In this document: positions 1-7,733 of the stretch, one piece after another
How the letters are laid out: each line of letters starts with the position of its first letter
How positions within the stretch are numbered: the first letter of the stretch is position 1
NCBI GenBank assembly: GCA_913009865.1
Contig: CAJVYK010000057.1
Location: forward strand, 1 to 11,249
DNA from: an uncultured bacterium
GTDB taxonomy: Bacteria; Planctomycetota; Phycisphaerae; Sedimentisphaerales; Anaerobacaceae
Length of the DNA: 11,249 bases
Direction: 5' to 3'
The notes under the pieces: generated by a model
Database searches by the model: none
What the model was told of the DNA's origin: nothing
The model's input: the letters and a program-made list of their open reading frames with translations, nothing else
Position numbers and translations under genes: made by a program

Positions 1-431
1 ATTCGTTGGCGGTTGCTATCGGGACCAGTCACGGCGCTTATAAGTTCAAAAAAGAGCCGAAGCTGGCTTTCGATATTCTGCAGGAGATTGGAGACAAACT
101 GCCAGGATTCCCGCTGGTTATGCACGGATCGAGCAGTGTGTTGGCCGAGTTCAAAGACCTTATCAACAAGTACGGCGGCGATATGCCAAACGCAATGGGT
201 GTGCCGGAAGAGGCCGTCAGCAAGGCGGCAAAGATGGCGGTCTGCAAGGTCAATATCGATACGGATTTGAGGATGGCTCTGACCGCTAAAATCAGGCAGG
301 TTTTTGCCGAAAAGCCCAGTGAGTTTGACCCGCGTAAGTATCTCGGCCCGGGCAGGGATGCTATTAAAGATATGGTTAAACATAAGCTGCATATTTTAGG
401 ATGTGCCGGAAAGGCAGCGGAGTGCAGTTAA
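1..431 (+). CDS. fba: Class II fructose-1,6-bisphosphate aldolase, C-terminal part (5' end outside window)
   Basis: This enzyme reversibly cleaves fructose 1,6-bisphosphate to dihydroxyacetone phosphate and glyceraldehyde 3-phosphate in cytoplasmic glycolysis and gluconeogenesis, using a divalent zinc-type metal. The reading frame is open from the left edge (first full codon at base 3) to TAA at 429-431, so about 142 C-terminal residues are present. Visible class II hallmarks, in order, are GTSHGAYK near the start (phosphate and substrate loop), then MHGSSS with a metal-ligand histidine, then NIDTD, the conserved loop binding the substrate phosphate. The tail with KYLGPGRDAI and a KHKLHILGCAGKA end resembles the shorter type-B class II aldolases rather than E. 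coli FbaA. The TTG at base 6 is an internal leucine, not a start. No terminator is visible in the 46-bp gap to the S41 protease gene, so read-through is possible. Confidence 0.95.
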   Translation, partial: SLAVAIGTSHGAYKFKKEPKLAFDILQEIGDKLPGFPLVMHGSSSVLAEFKDLINKYGGDMPNAMGVPEEAVSKAAKMAVCKVNIDTDLRMALTAKIRQVFAEKPSEFDPRKYLGPGRDAIKDMVKHKLHILGCAGKAAECS

Positions 432-477
432 AGAAATCAAAAACGCCTATGGCATAAATTAAAATGTAAGAATCCAA

Positions 478-2703
478 ATGAGATATAAAAATATAAAATG
501 TTTCACAATTTTAGCGGTCTTTCTGTTGTTCAGTTTACTTGCGGCGCCCGCCTGGGTTTTTGCAGGAGAGTCTGAAAGTGCGGCGGAACCAAACTCGGTT
601 TCAGCGCCAGTCGTGGGGCATACTGCTTCAATAATCGAACAAGTTTGTTCGAATATATATAAGGGAGACTTTGCAGCCGCACGAGAGCTTCTTGGGGGAA
701 GCAAAGAGTCCGAAAGTACAGCTATTACCCGGCTCACAAACATAATTTCCGAGTACGAAAAAATAGAGCAAAGCCGACAGGCAGCCAAAAAGGCCGCTTA
801 CGAAGAACGATTAGCTGAACTGGAAAAGTTTAGAGCCGCTGCAGACGCCAACGATGTAAATGATGTAAATGATGTAAACGATGTAAATGATATTCCAAAG
901 GTGCTTGCGGTTATTGCCAGGGTGTGCGAGTTTGCTGATGAGGCACAGAAGCGTCAGCTTCTGTCTGAGCAGTTCGTAAAGCAGACCATTCAGAAGGCGA
1001 TAGATAAAGCCGCTGAATTCGAGTCAAAAGGCAAATGGCTTGACGCATATACGAATTGCTACTGGTGGCTGGCCGAGCGGATTGAGCCGGACAACGAGGC
1101 ATATGCCGATTATGCCGAGCAGCTTGTGGAAAAGGCCAATATTGTGGCCTCTTTTCAGGACAGCCCCTGTGAGACCAGCAGGGAACGTTTCCAGACTGTA
1201 AAGAAACAGATGTTTATTCGGGCGATTGGCGCTCTGAATTTTAATTACGTCAGTATTATTGATTATCGCCAAATGGCAACCAAAGCTATCAGACGCTGCG
1301 AATTACTGGCAGAGGTGGTGAACTCGTCGCCCATTGTTAGTCGCTCGTTACCCGAATCACGAGTTAGCAGTGACGAGACACGACTTTCGGCCTGGACGGC
1401 AGGTCTGGAAGCAATACTGGATGAAGTAAACCGGTCAGCTGCAGGATTCAGTAAGGATAAGTTCATAGAGGTTTTTGAAAAAGTGCTGGCACTGAACACA
1501 ACCACTGTCGAATTGCCCGGTACGGTGCTGATTGCACAGTTTACAGATGCAGCGTTGTCTGCGCTCGACCGTTATACGGTTATGGTTTGGCCCAGGCAAG
1601 TGCAGGATTTTGAAAAGATAATGACCAATGAATTTACCGGCATTGGCATAGTGATTTCAAAACAAAAAGGACTGTTGACAGTAGCCAGTCTGCTGCCTGA
1701 TACGCCGGCATACAAATCCGGTCTTGATGCGGGGGATGTGATAGAAGCGGTGGATGAAGTTGAGACAAAAGATATGTCTCTTGTCTGTGCGGTTCGCAGC
1801 ATTACCGGCCCAGCGGGCACAAAGGTAACGCTGACGGTAAGACGCCCCGGCCAGGAGCAGACCAGGAATATTATCATAACAAGAGCTAAGATAACTGTTC
1901 CGACAATCCTCGGCTGGGAAAGAAGCGAAGCGGGTAAATGGCTGTATATGATTGATGAAGCAGATAAAATCGGTTATGTCCGTATTACCAGCTTTTCCGA
2001 GAGAACTGCTTCAGACCTGGAAAAGGTTCTTAAACGGCTCGAGGCAGAAGGCATGGCAAAAGGAGGATTGATTCTGGATTTGCGATTCAATTCCGGCGGA
2101 CTCTTAAATAGTGCCGTTGAGGTAACCGACAAGTTCATCAAAGAGGGCTTGATAGTCAGCACCCGCCCACGCTTCGGAGTATGGACTTATGCATCGGCAC
2201 GCAAGGAGAAAACCCATCCTGATTATCCAATTGTTGTGCTGATAAATTCCAGCTCTGCCAGCGCTTCCGAGATTGTGGCAGGAGCTTTGGCGGACCCACA
2301 ACATAAGCGAGCTGTTTTAGTGGGTGAAAGGACTTACGGCAAAGGCAGTGTTCAGGGGATAACCCAGTATCCCGGCGGCGGTGCACAGTTGAAATATACG
2401 ATGGCCTATTACCATTTACCTTCGGGGCAAAGGGTTGAAAGCCGGGATGTAATGGAAAAGCAGGGCAGGAGCGATTGGGGAGTTGGACCGAATATCGAAA
2501 TCAAATTAAGAAGCGACGAGCTTGAAAAAATGATTGACGTGCAGAGGGATAATGACGTGCTGGTTAAAGCCGACCATGACAACGGAGCTGCGCCGCTGAA
2601 AAAGCATACAACCGAGGAGACCGTCGCAACTGACCCGCAGTTGGCGGTTGGTATTTTGGTTATTAAAAGCAAACTGATAGAAAAAGCAAAATCCGAGATG
2701 TAA
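478..2703 (+). CDS. Exported S41 C-terminal processing protease with PDZ domain and long N-terminal extension
   Basis: This is a serine protease of family S41 (CtpA/Prc type), which trims or degrades proteins from their C-termini in the periplasm. The 741-residue product starts with a signal peptide (about 1-29: basic start, hydrophobic core, A-x-A-like site at VFA). A helical, charged region of roughly 350 residues follows, with likely coiled coil at about 90-122 and an NDV tandem repeat at 125-139. The PDZ domain spans about 386-470 (FTGIGIVI and GLDAGDVIEAV). The protease core spans about 475-680 and shows LDLRFNSGG, SSSASASE with probable nucleophile Ser595, and TYGKGSVQ with general base Lys622. 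The Ser-to-Lys spacing is 27 residues, against 25 in E. coli Prc, through a two-residue insertion. CtpA proteins are usually near 400-450 residues, so the N-terminal extension is the odd part. ATG 478 fits the signal peptide; the upstream ribosome site is weak. Target proteins are unknown. Confidence 0.92.
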   Translation: MRYKNIKCFTILAVFLLFSLLAAPAWVFAGESESAAEPNSVSAPVVGHTASIIEQVCSNIYKGDFAAARELLGGSKESESTAITRLTNIISEYEKIEQSRQAAKKAAYEERLAELEKFRAAADANDVNDVNDVNDVNDIPKVLAVIARVCEFADEAQKRQLLSEQFVKQTIQKAIDKAAEFESKGKWLDAYTNCYWWLAERIEPDNEAYADYAEQLVEKANIVASFQDSPCETSRERFQTVKKQMFIRAIGALNFNYVSIIDYRQMATKAIRRCELLAEVVNSSPIVSRSLPESRVSSDETRLSAWTAGLEAILDEVNRSAAGFSKDKFIEVFEKVLALNTTTVELPGTVLIAQFTDAALSALDRYTVMVWPRQVQDFEKIMTNEFTGIGIVISKQKGLLTVASLLPDTPAYKSGLDAGDVIEAVDEVETKDMSLVCAVRSITGPAGTKVTLTVRRPGQEQTRNIIITRAKITVPTILGWERSEAGKWLYMIDEADKIGYVRITSFSERTASDLEKVLKRLEAEGMAKGGLILDLRFNSGGLLNSAVEVTDKFIKEGLIVSTRPRFGVWTYASARKEKTHPDYPIVVLINSSSASASEIVAGALADPQHKRAVLVGERTYGKGSVQGITQYPGGGAQLKYTMAYYHLPSGQRVESRDVMEKQGRSDWGVGPNIEIKLRSDELEKMIDVQRDNDVLVKADHDNGAAPLKKHTTEETVATDPQLAVGILVIKSKLIEKAKSEM
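850..894 (+). repeat. In-frame 9-bp minisatellite (NDV repeat) in the S41 gene
   Basis: Five consecutive 9-bp units of the form AAYGATGTA (the last one AATGATATT) encode Asn-Asp-Val four times and Asn-Asp-Ile once, at residues 125-139. The unit length keeps the frame, so copy number can change without breaking the gene. It lies between the coiled-coil region and the following helical part and probably forms a flexible, acidic linker. Units differ only by synonymous C/T changes, apart from the last one. Confidence 0.9.
1346..1387 (+). repeat. Degenerate 7-nt periodic array inside the S41 coding sequence
   Basis: Six successive heptads can be read here. Four begin with CGA or are one base from it, for example CGAATCA, CGAGTTA and CGAGACA. 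The array spans 42 nt, a multiple of three, so it keeps the frame. It encodes a polar stretch at about residues 290-304, including ESRVSSDETRLS, located before the PDZ domain. The same 7-nt pattern is seen in spacers at 2722-2782, 4267-4280, 7686-7730 and 8596-8652. The units are degenerate and the periodicity was read by eye, so this is a pattern call, not a measured statistic. Confidence 0.5.
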
Positions 2704-2721
2704 AAGGTGATACCGGATGCT

Positions 2722-2782
2722 CGATACTCGTGCAAAATCAGAATGGGTGTCGAGGATCAAGTTTTGATATTTGATTTTTGTT
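2722..2782 (+). repeat. Heptad-patterned spacer between the S41 gene and lysS
   Basis: The 79-bp gap between the S41 stop and the lysS start is built largely of 7-nt units: CGATACT at 2722, then CGAGGAT at 2751 followed in phase by CAAGTTT at 2758, TGATATT at 2765 and TGATTTT at 2772. The run ends four bases before the lysS ATG. No Shine-Dalgarno, clear promoter or terminator is visible in the gap. Confidence 0.45.
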
Positions 2783-4240
2783 ATGGCAAACACAGAAGAT
2801 ACAAACAAATTTGAAAGACAGAGGCAACAGAAGCTCTCTCGTATTAAGGAATTAGGTATCGACCCTTACGGCGGCAGATATGACGGGGTCGAGCCGGCAA
2901 AAGATATCAAGCACAGATTTAAGGATGGTGATGATACTCAACAGGCCAAGTGTGCCGGCAGGATTGTCCTGCTGAGGGACATCGGGAAATTGATTTTTAT
3001 TACCCTGCGCGATTGGAGCGGAACTATCCAGATTGGCCTGAGCAAAAGCCAGATGGGCGAGCAATGGACACTTGCCAAATTGCTCGAGCTGGGCGATATA
3101 ATCGGCGCCGCCGGCCGGCTGGGCAAAACCAAAACCGGTGAGATTACTGTATGGGCTGATAATGTAACGCTGTTGAGCAAATCGCTTTTGCCGCCACCGG
3201 AGAAGTTTCACGGCCTCTCGGATATTGACCGCCGTTTCAGGCAGAGGTATGTGGACTTGTGGGCTAATCCTGAAGTGATGGAACTGTTCAAAAAACGAAG
3301 CGCTATTATTTCTACAATTCGTGAAGTTCTCAAAGACAGCGGTTTTATGGAGGTTGAGACGCCGATGATGCAGACAATACCCGGCGGAGCCGCTGCAAAG
3401 CCGTTCATAACGCATCATAACAGTTTGAATATGGACCTGTTTTTGCGGATTGCGCCGGAGCTGTTTCTAAAAAGACTGCTGGTCGGTGGAATGGAAAAGG
3501 TTTTCGAGATAAACCGAAATTTCCGCAACGAGGGACTGAGCAAACAGCACAACCCGGAATTTACAATGCTCGAACTATACCAGGCATACGCCGATTACTT
3601 TGGTATGATGGATTTGACCGAGCAGATTATCTCTGTGCTGGTGGAAAAATACTGCGAAGGCGACCATGTTAAATTCAATGATGAGACCATCGATTTTACA
3701 CGTCCGTGGCGGAGGGCTGAATATGCCGAATTGCTGAAGGAGTACAGCGGCTGCGATATTGATGATATTGCTTCTGTCAGGGCAAAGGCCCGTGAGCTTG
3801 GGTTAGGCGAAGCGGATACCGACGATGCGGTAGTTATCAATAAACTGTTCGAGGCCGTCGTTGAGGATAATCTGGTCAACCCGACGTTCGTGATTGATTA
3901 TCCGGCGGCGCTGTGCCCGCTGACCAAACGCAAAAAGGACAACCCTAAATATGCCGAACGGTTCGAATTGTTTATCGGCAGGATGGAATTAGCCAACGCT
4001 TATACGGAACTGAACGACCCTGACGTTCAGGAAGACAACTTCAAAACCCAGCTTCGCGGACAGGAAGAATCACTGGCAACGATGGACGCCGACTTTATAA
4101 CGGCTTTGAAATACGGTATGCCGCCGGCGGGAGGACTGGGTATCGGTATTGACAGATTGGTTATGATTCTGGCCGGCGCTTTAAGTATTCGCGAAGTCAT
4201 ACTCTTTCCAACCCTAAGAAAGAAGACAAGTAAAGAATAA
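2783..4240 (+). CDS. lysS: Lysyl-tRNA synthetase, class II
   Basis: It charges tRNA-Lys with lysine using ATP, in the cytoplasm. I chose ATG 2783 (485 residues). An in-frame TTG at 2771 would add four residues but lies in the heptad spacer and has no better ribosome site. An N-terminal helix is followed by the anticodon-binding OB fold (about 55-135) and the class II catalytic core. Motif 1 lies around 178-205 (VETPMMQTIPGGA with the substrate-loop AAKPF). Motif 2 lies around 240-265 (FEINRNFRNEG and HNPEFTMLE). Motif 3 is GGLGIGIDRLVM at 450-461. ELANAYTELNDP near 402-413 is typical of the lysine site. The length matches the usual 490-505 residues, and nothing appears broken. The gene sits 40 bp before the Lol-type permease gene. 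A lysS-lol order is also found in some other diderm lineages, so the neighbourhood may be conserved rather than accidental. Confidence 0.97.
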   Translation: MANTEDTNKFERQRQQKLSRIKELGIDPYGGRYDGVEPAKDIKHRFKDGDDTQQAKCAGRIVLLRDIGKLIFITLRDWSGTIQIGLSKSQMGEQWTLAKLLELGDIIGAAGRLGKTKTGEITVWADNVTLLSKSLLPPPEKFHGLSDIDRRFRQRYVDLWANPEVMELFKKRSAIISTIREVLKDSGFMEVETPMMQTIPGGAAAKPFITHHNSLNMDLFLRIAPELFLKRLLVGGMEKVFEINRNFRNEGLSKQHNPEFTMLELYQAYADYFGMMDLTEQIISVLVEKYCEGDHVKFNDETIDFTRPWRRAEYAELLKEYSGCDIDDIASVRAKARELGLGEADTDDAVVINKLFEAVVEDNLVNPTFVIDYPAALCPLTKRKKDNPKYAERFELFIGRMELANAYTELNDPDVQEDNFKTQLRGQEESLATMDADFITALKYGMPPAGGLGIGIDRLVMILAGALSIREVILFPTLRKKTSKE

Positions 4241-4266
4241 TTCTCCATCACCAGGTCTGCAGGACG

Positions 4267-4280
4267 CGAGATACAAAAAA
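4267..4280 (+). repeat. Two heptads abutting the first permease start codon
   Basis: CGAGATA at 4267-4273 and CAAAAAA at 4274-4280 directly precede ATG 4281. This matches the arrangement before the prenyl synthase, where CAAAACT directly precedes ATG. It is a short run and only suggestive on its own. Confidence 0.3.
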
Positions 4281-5621
4281 ATGTTGAAGTTATTTCTATG
4301 GCTGCGATACCTGCGTAAGAAAAAAATAGTATTTTTGAGTATCGCCGCAGTAGCTCTGTCTTCTGCACTGCTGATAATTGTTTCCAGCCTGTTTACCGGC
4401 TTTATCAATGCGTTCGAGCAAAGTGCGGTTGAAGCTGTTGGTGATGTTGTTCTTGTTCCGCCGGTCAGGTTTGCAGAATACCCCCTGCTTATCGAACGGC
4501 TGGAGCAAACCGGTGCAGTGGAGGCGGCAACGGCAATGCTGTCGGGGCAGGGCCTGTTACATCTGGGCGGGGGCAACGTACGTGCGGTGAATGTTTGGGG
4601 GATTGAGCCGGCACGGCGAGTCAGGGTAACCGGCTTTAAGCAGTTTTTGCTTAAACAGAAAAAATCGGCTCAAAAACCGTCTTTTGAAGTGCCCGGCTTT
4701 GCGGACAGGGTTGGGGGGTTTGTGGGAATCGGGGTGGTGGCAAAGCCGAACGAAAAAACTGATGAATATGATTTTGACTCGGCGGAAACGATTATCGGCA
4801 AACAGGTTATCCTTACAACAGGGGCGGTGATGGAGACAGAGGCCGGTGGGGAAAAAAAGTTTAAAAGGAAAACTCTTAAATTTACAGTCCTGGATATTGT
4901 GTTCACGGGGGTCTATGAGTTTGATAAAAAGTTTATTTATCTTCCTATAGAACAATTACAAGAGGTTTTGTATCCCAACGAAGATGGTTTAATTGCCAGC
5001 CAGATTCAAATTAAACTTGCCGATGGTGTCCGGGCTTCAGACGGTCTGGCACAGATTCGGGATGTATGGCAGCGGTTCGCCGCTAAGCGGCTTGGTTGGG
5101 GTCCATACCTTATAAAACAGACCACTATTACCACAGCTAAGCAGTTGCAGAGCCAGTACGTTGCAGAGTTTAGAAAGCAAATGGGAATTCTGTTATTGAT
5201 ATTCGGTGTTATAAGCTGCAGTGTGGTTCTGCTGGTTTTCTGCATATTTTATATGATTGTCGAGACCAGGCAAAGGGACATCGCAATAATAAAAAGCTGC
5301 GGGGGGGCAAGCAGTTCGGTGGCTTCTGTTTTTGTCGGCTTTGGCGCCTGTATTGGAATAATCGGCTCCGGCTTCGGTGCAATACTGGGTTGTATTGTAA
5401 CAAAGAATATAAATACTATCGAAGAGTGGGTCAGGATAATTTTCGGGCTCAAGCTCTGGAAAAGCAGCGTGTATATGTTCAGTAAGATACCCAGCCAGAT
5501 TGACTGGGCTTCGGCTTTGTCTATCGTATTGTTGGCGGTTATAGCCGCAATCAGCGGAGCATTGATACCTGCGATTATTGCTGTAAGGACCAAGCCGGTC
5601 GATATCTTGAGATATGAATAA
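4281..5621 (+). CDS. lolC: Lipoprotein-releasing ABC transporter permease, LolC/LolE family (first copy)
   Basis: This inner-membrane subunit belongs to an ABC transporter that extracts lipoproteins from the inner membrane and hands them to a periplasmic carrier. The 446 residues have the standard topology. A basic N-terminus and TM1 lie at about 16-40, then a periplasmic domain (MacB-PCD type, about 41-298) with a WGIEPARR motif around 106-113. Three C-terminal helices of the FtsX domain follow at about 301-326, 348-373 and 411-436. RDIAIIKSCG after TM2 is the cytoplasmic coupling stretch. SSVYMFSKIPSQIDW near 395-409 matches the LolC/E signature before the last helix. Length is close to the usual 400-415 plus a modest periplasmic insertion. 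It is followed after 12 bp by a second permease and then the ATPase, forming one operon. Calling it C rather than E is arbitrary. A MacB-like or other substrate cannot be excluded. Confidence 0.85.
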   Translation: MLKLFLWLRYLRKKKIVFLSIAAVALSSALLIIVSSLFTGFINAFEQSAVEAVGDVVLVPPVRFAEYPLLIERLEQTGAVEAATAMLSGQGLLHLGGGNVRAVNVWGIEPARRVRVTGFKQFLLKQKKSAQKPSFEVPGFADRVGGFVGIGVVAKPNEKTDEYDFDSAETIIGKQVILTTGAVMETEAGGEKKFKRKTLKFTVLDIVFTGVYEFDKKFIYLPIEQLQEVLYPNEDGLIASQIQIKLADGVRASDGLAQIRDVWQRFAAKRLGWGPYLIKQTTITTAKQLQSQYVAEFRKQMGILLLIFGVISCSVVLLVFCIFYMIVETRQRDIAIIKSCGGASSSVASVFVGFGACIGIIGSGFGAILGCIVTKNINTIEEWVRIIFGLKLWKSSVYMFSKIPSQIDWASALSIVLLAVIAAISGALIPAIIAVRTKPVDILRYE

Positions 5622-5633
5622 ATAGTTCCATAA

Positions 5634-6983
5634 ATGTATAAAATTATTTTGGCATTTCGTTACTTGTTCAGGAAACGCATCAGTTATCTGGCATTTTTGG
5701 CCGTTGCACTTTGCGTTTTTATTGTGGTTGTGGTGATGACCGTAATGACCGGGCTGGTAACTGATTTCAAGCAGAAGAATCACAGCTTTGTTGGTGACTG
5801 TGTCATCGGCACTGAATCGCTGGTGGGCTTTGCGTATTATGAAGATTTTATGAAGATACTGGAGCGGGCCGATTTCATCGAAGGCGTTTCCGCCGTGATA
5901 AAAAGCTACGCACTGATAAGTCCGGGTGGGACGGAGCGCAGCATCGGCGTTGAGATTATGGGAATTGAGCCGGTCAGGCACAGTCAGGTTACCGGTTTTG
6001 GTAAAACGCTGCATTATCGCAGAGATGACGTATCGAAAGCATTTGAGCCGATTTATGACCCTAATCTTGCCGGCTGTGTGGTAGGGATTGACCTGTGGCT
6101 GACCCGTGATGTCAAGGGTGAATATGCTTACGGAGCCGCCCCTGCTAAGACATCTCTTACTGTGAGCTGCTTCCCTCTGACCGCAAAAGGCGCCTTGGCC
6201 AAAGCAGGGACGGGGATGGTTAATACGAAAACCTTTTATTATAGTGACACTTCCCACAGCGGCCTGGCCCGGGTGGATAGTTCCTTAGTTTACCTGCCGT
6301 TCGAACAGGCACAATTGCTTTGCGGTATGGCCGGGCCCGACAAAAGAGTAAACGCCATTCATATAAAGTTTAAACCGAATGTAGGGCTTGAGAATGGCTG
6401 TAAAAAAGTCGCTTTACTGTGGCAGAGGTTCGCCGAAGAAAAAGGCGGTGAAAAAAAGGCAGGACTGTTAGAGAAAGTAACCGTGCAAAGCTGGAAAGAT
6501 TACAGACGTGCATTCATCGCGCCAATGGAAAAGGAACAGACAATGATGATTGCAATGTTTGTCCTTGTGGGCGTTACGACTGTTTTTATTATCTTTGTTG
6601 TTTTTTATATGATTATCAGCCATAAGAGCAAAGACATAGGTATCCTAAAAAGCATAGGTGTTTCGAGCGTAAATATTATCGAATTATTTGCGGGTTTTGC
6701 TTTTTTGATGGGTCTTTTAGGCTCTTGTCTCGGCCTGTTTGCCGGATGGCTGTTTCTGCTCAAAATGAACAGGATAGAAAACTGGTTGTTCGAGCATTTT
6801 AAGTTTCAGTTATGGGATAGAACGATATATGCTATCGGTGATATTCCCAACGCTGTTGATTTGAAAGTTTTGACAGGTATTATGCTTTCAGCGATTGTTA
6901 CCTGCCTGGTTGGTGCGCTTATTCCGAGCTGGCAGGCGGCGAGACTAAAGCCGGTAGAGACTTTACAAGTGAGTCAGTTATGA
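5634..6983 (+). CDS. lolE: Lipoprotein-releasing ABC transporter permease, LolC/LolE family (second copy)
   Basis: This is the second transmembrane subunit, 449 residues, homologous to the preceding permease and probably its heterodimer partner. TM1 is at about 16-40, the periplasmic domain at about 41-300 (IMGIEPVRHSQVTGFG aligns with the WGIEP region of the first copy), and helices at about 302-328, 349-376 and 411-432. KSKDIGILKSIG after TM2 corresponds to the coupling stretch. RTIYAIGDIPNAVDL near 396-410 corresponds to the LolC/E signature. The two permeases clearly come from duplication but have diverged widely in the periplasmic part. The gene starts 12 bp after the first permease and has no visible ribosome site, so translational coupling is likely. 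Its stop overlaps the ATPase start by the ATGA arrangement. Assignment to E is by position only. Confidence 0.85.
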   Translation: MYKIILAFRYLFRKRISYLAFLAVALCVFIVVVVMTVMTGLVTDFKQKNHSFVGDCVIGTESLVGFAYYEDFMKILERADFIEGVSAVIKSYALISPGGTERSIGVEIMGIEPVRHSQVTGFGKTLHYRRDDVSKAFEPIYDPNLAGCVVGIDLWLTRDVKGEYAYGAAPAKTSLTVSCFPLTAKGALAKAGTGMVNTKTFYYSDTSHSGLARVDSSLVYLPFEQAQLLCGMAGPDKRVNAIHIKFKPNVGLENGCKKVALLWQRFAEEKGGEKKAGLLEKVTVQSWKDYRRAFIAPMEKEQTMMIAMFVLVGVTTVFIIFVVFYMIISHKSKDIGILKSIGVSSVNIIELFAGFAFLMGLLGSCLGLFAGWLFLLKMNRIENWLFEHFKFQLWDRTIYAIGDIPNAVDLKVLTGIMLSAIVTCLVGALIPSWQAARLKPVETLQVSQL

Positions 6984-7675
6984 GCGAAAACGATTTTATA
7001 TTAAGGGCTGAAGGCCTTTACAAATCTTACCGGATGGGGGCGGCGGATGTTAGTGTGCTCAAAGGAGTCGATTTGGCTGTAAAGAAAGGTGAATTTATTG
7101 CAATAGTCGGGGCCTCGGGCAGCGGGAAAAGTACGCTGCTGCATATATTGGGCGCATTGGACAGGCCGGATAAAGGTGTTGTGAAGTTCGAAGGGCGGGA
7201 TTTGAGCCGGATATCGTATAGTGAATTAAATAAATTCCGCAATAAAATGGTGGGATTTGTTTTTCAGTTTTATCATTTATTGGACGAATTAAGCGTATTG
7301 GAAAATGTTTTCCTGCCGACAATGGCGGGCAAAAGCATTCTCGGCTGGCTTGCGTGCCGAAGATTGGCGAAAAACCGGGCCGGAGAACTGCTCGGCCAGC
7401 TTGGTTTAGGCCAAAGGGCTAATCATAAACCGTTCCAGTTATCGGGCGGAGAGAGACAGAGGACGGCCATCGCCAGGGCCTTGATGAACGAGCCGAGGTT
7501 GCTTTTGGCCGATGAGCCGACAGGAAATCTTGACTCTGCGACAGGAAATGGTATCTTAAAGGTCTTTGAAGAATTGAATAGGGCCGGCCAGACGATTGTG
7601 ATGGTAACCCACGATGAAAGAATCGCACAAAGGGCCGGGCGGATAATAACATTGACTGACGGTAAAATAATGTAA
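6980..7675 (+). CDS. lolD: ABC transporter ATPase, LolD/MacB family
   Basis: This is the cytoplasmic ATPase that powers the two preceding permeases. The 231 residues carry every ABC motif: Walker A GASGSGKST at 44-52 (Lys50), Q-loop Gln96 in FVFQFYHLL, signature LSGGERQR at 154-161, Walker B LLLADEP at 174-180 with catalytic Glu179, D-loop around NLDSA, and switch His211 in VTHD. The stretch FQFYHLLDELSVLENVFLP closely resembles LolD, where this region contacts the LolC/E coupling helix. Length is normal for LolD (about 230). The ATG overlaps the stop of the second permease by four bases, so synthesis is coupled. Gene order is permease-permease-ATPase, unlike E. coli lolC-lolD-lolE. Confidence 0.93.
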   Translation: MSENDFILRAEGLYKSYRMGAADVSVLKGVDLAVKKGEFIAIVGASGSGKSTLLHILGALDRPDKGVVKFEGRDLSRISYSELNKFRNKMVGFVFQFYHLLDELSVLENVFLPTMAGKSILGWLACRRLAKNRAGELLGQLGLGQRANHKPFQLSGGERQRTAIARALMNEPRLLLADEPTGNLDSATGNGILKVFEELNRAGQTIVMVTHDERIAQRAGRIITLTDGKIM

Positions 7676-7685
7676 AAGTAAAATT

Positions 7686-7730
7686 CGAAATACGAGTTTC
7701 GGATTTATATGAGATACGAGGATTTTTAGG
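7686..7730 (+). repeat. Heptad-patterned spacer between lolD and the aminotransferase gene
   Basis: CGAAATA at 7686 is followed in phase by CGAGTTT at 7693 and CGGATTT at 7700. CGAGGAT recurs at 7717 after a shift of phase, followed by TTTTAGG at 7724. CGAGGAT also occurs in the spacer before lysS at 2751. The final AGG lies three bases before the aminotransferase ATG and is the only possible, weak ribosome site here. Confidence 0.5.
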
Positions 7731-7733
7731 CAA

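Noticed and set aside
428..477. Possible promoter (A/T-rich TAAATT-like box) before the S41 gene
   Set aside because: No acceptable -35 partner at 16-18 bases; too weak to list.
850..894. CRISPR-like regular repeat
   Set aside because: Units are 9 bp, directly tandem, without spacers, and in frame in a protein gene.
2771..2782. Alternative TTG start of lysS four codons upstream
   Set aside because: It falls in the heptad spacer, has no better ribosome site, and adds residues not needed by the family; ATG 2783 is preferred.
2852..3418. 188-codon minus-strand open frame inside lysS
   Set aside because: It is antisense to the OB fold and motif 1 region of a well-supported synthetase gene, with low-information translation.
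5193..6257. 354-codon minus-strand open frame across both permease genes
   Set aside because: It lies antisense to two genes with clear LolC/E topology. Its translation is rich in His, Gln, Asn and Cys with no recognisable domain. It is a shadow frame.
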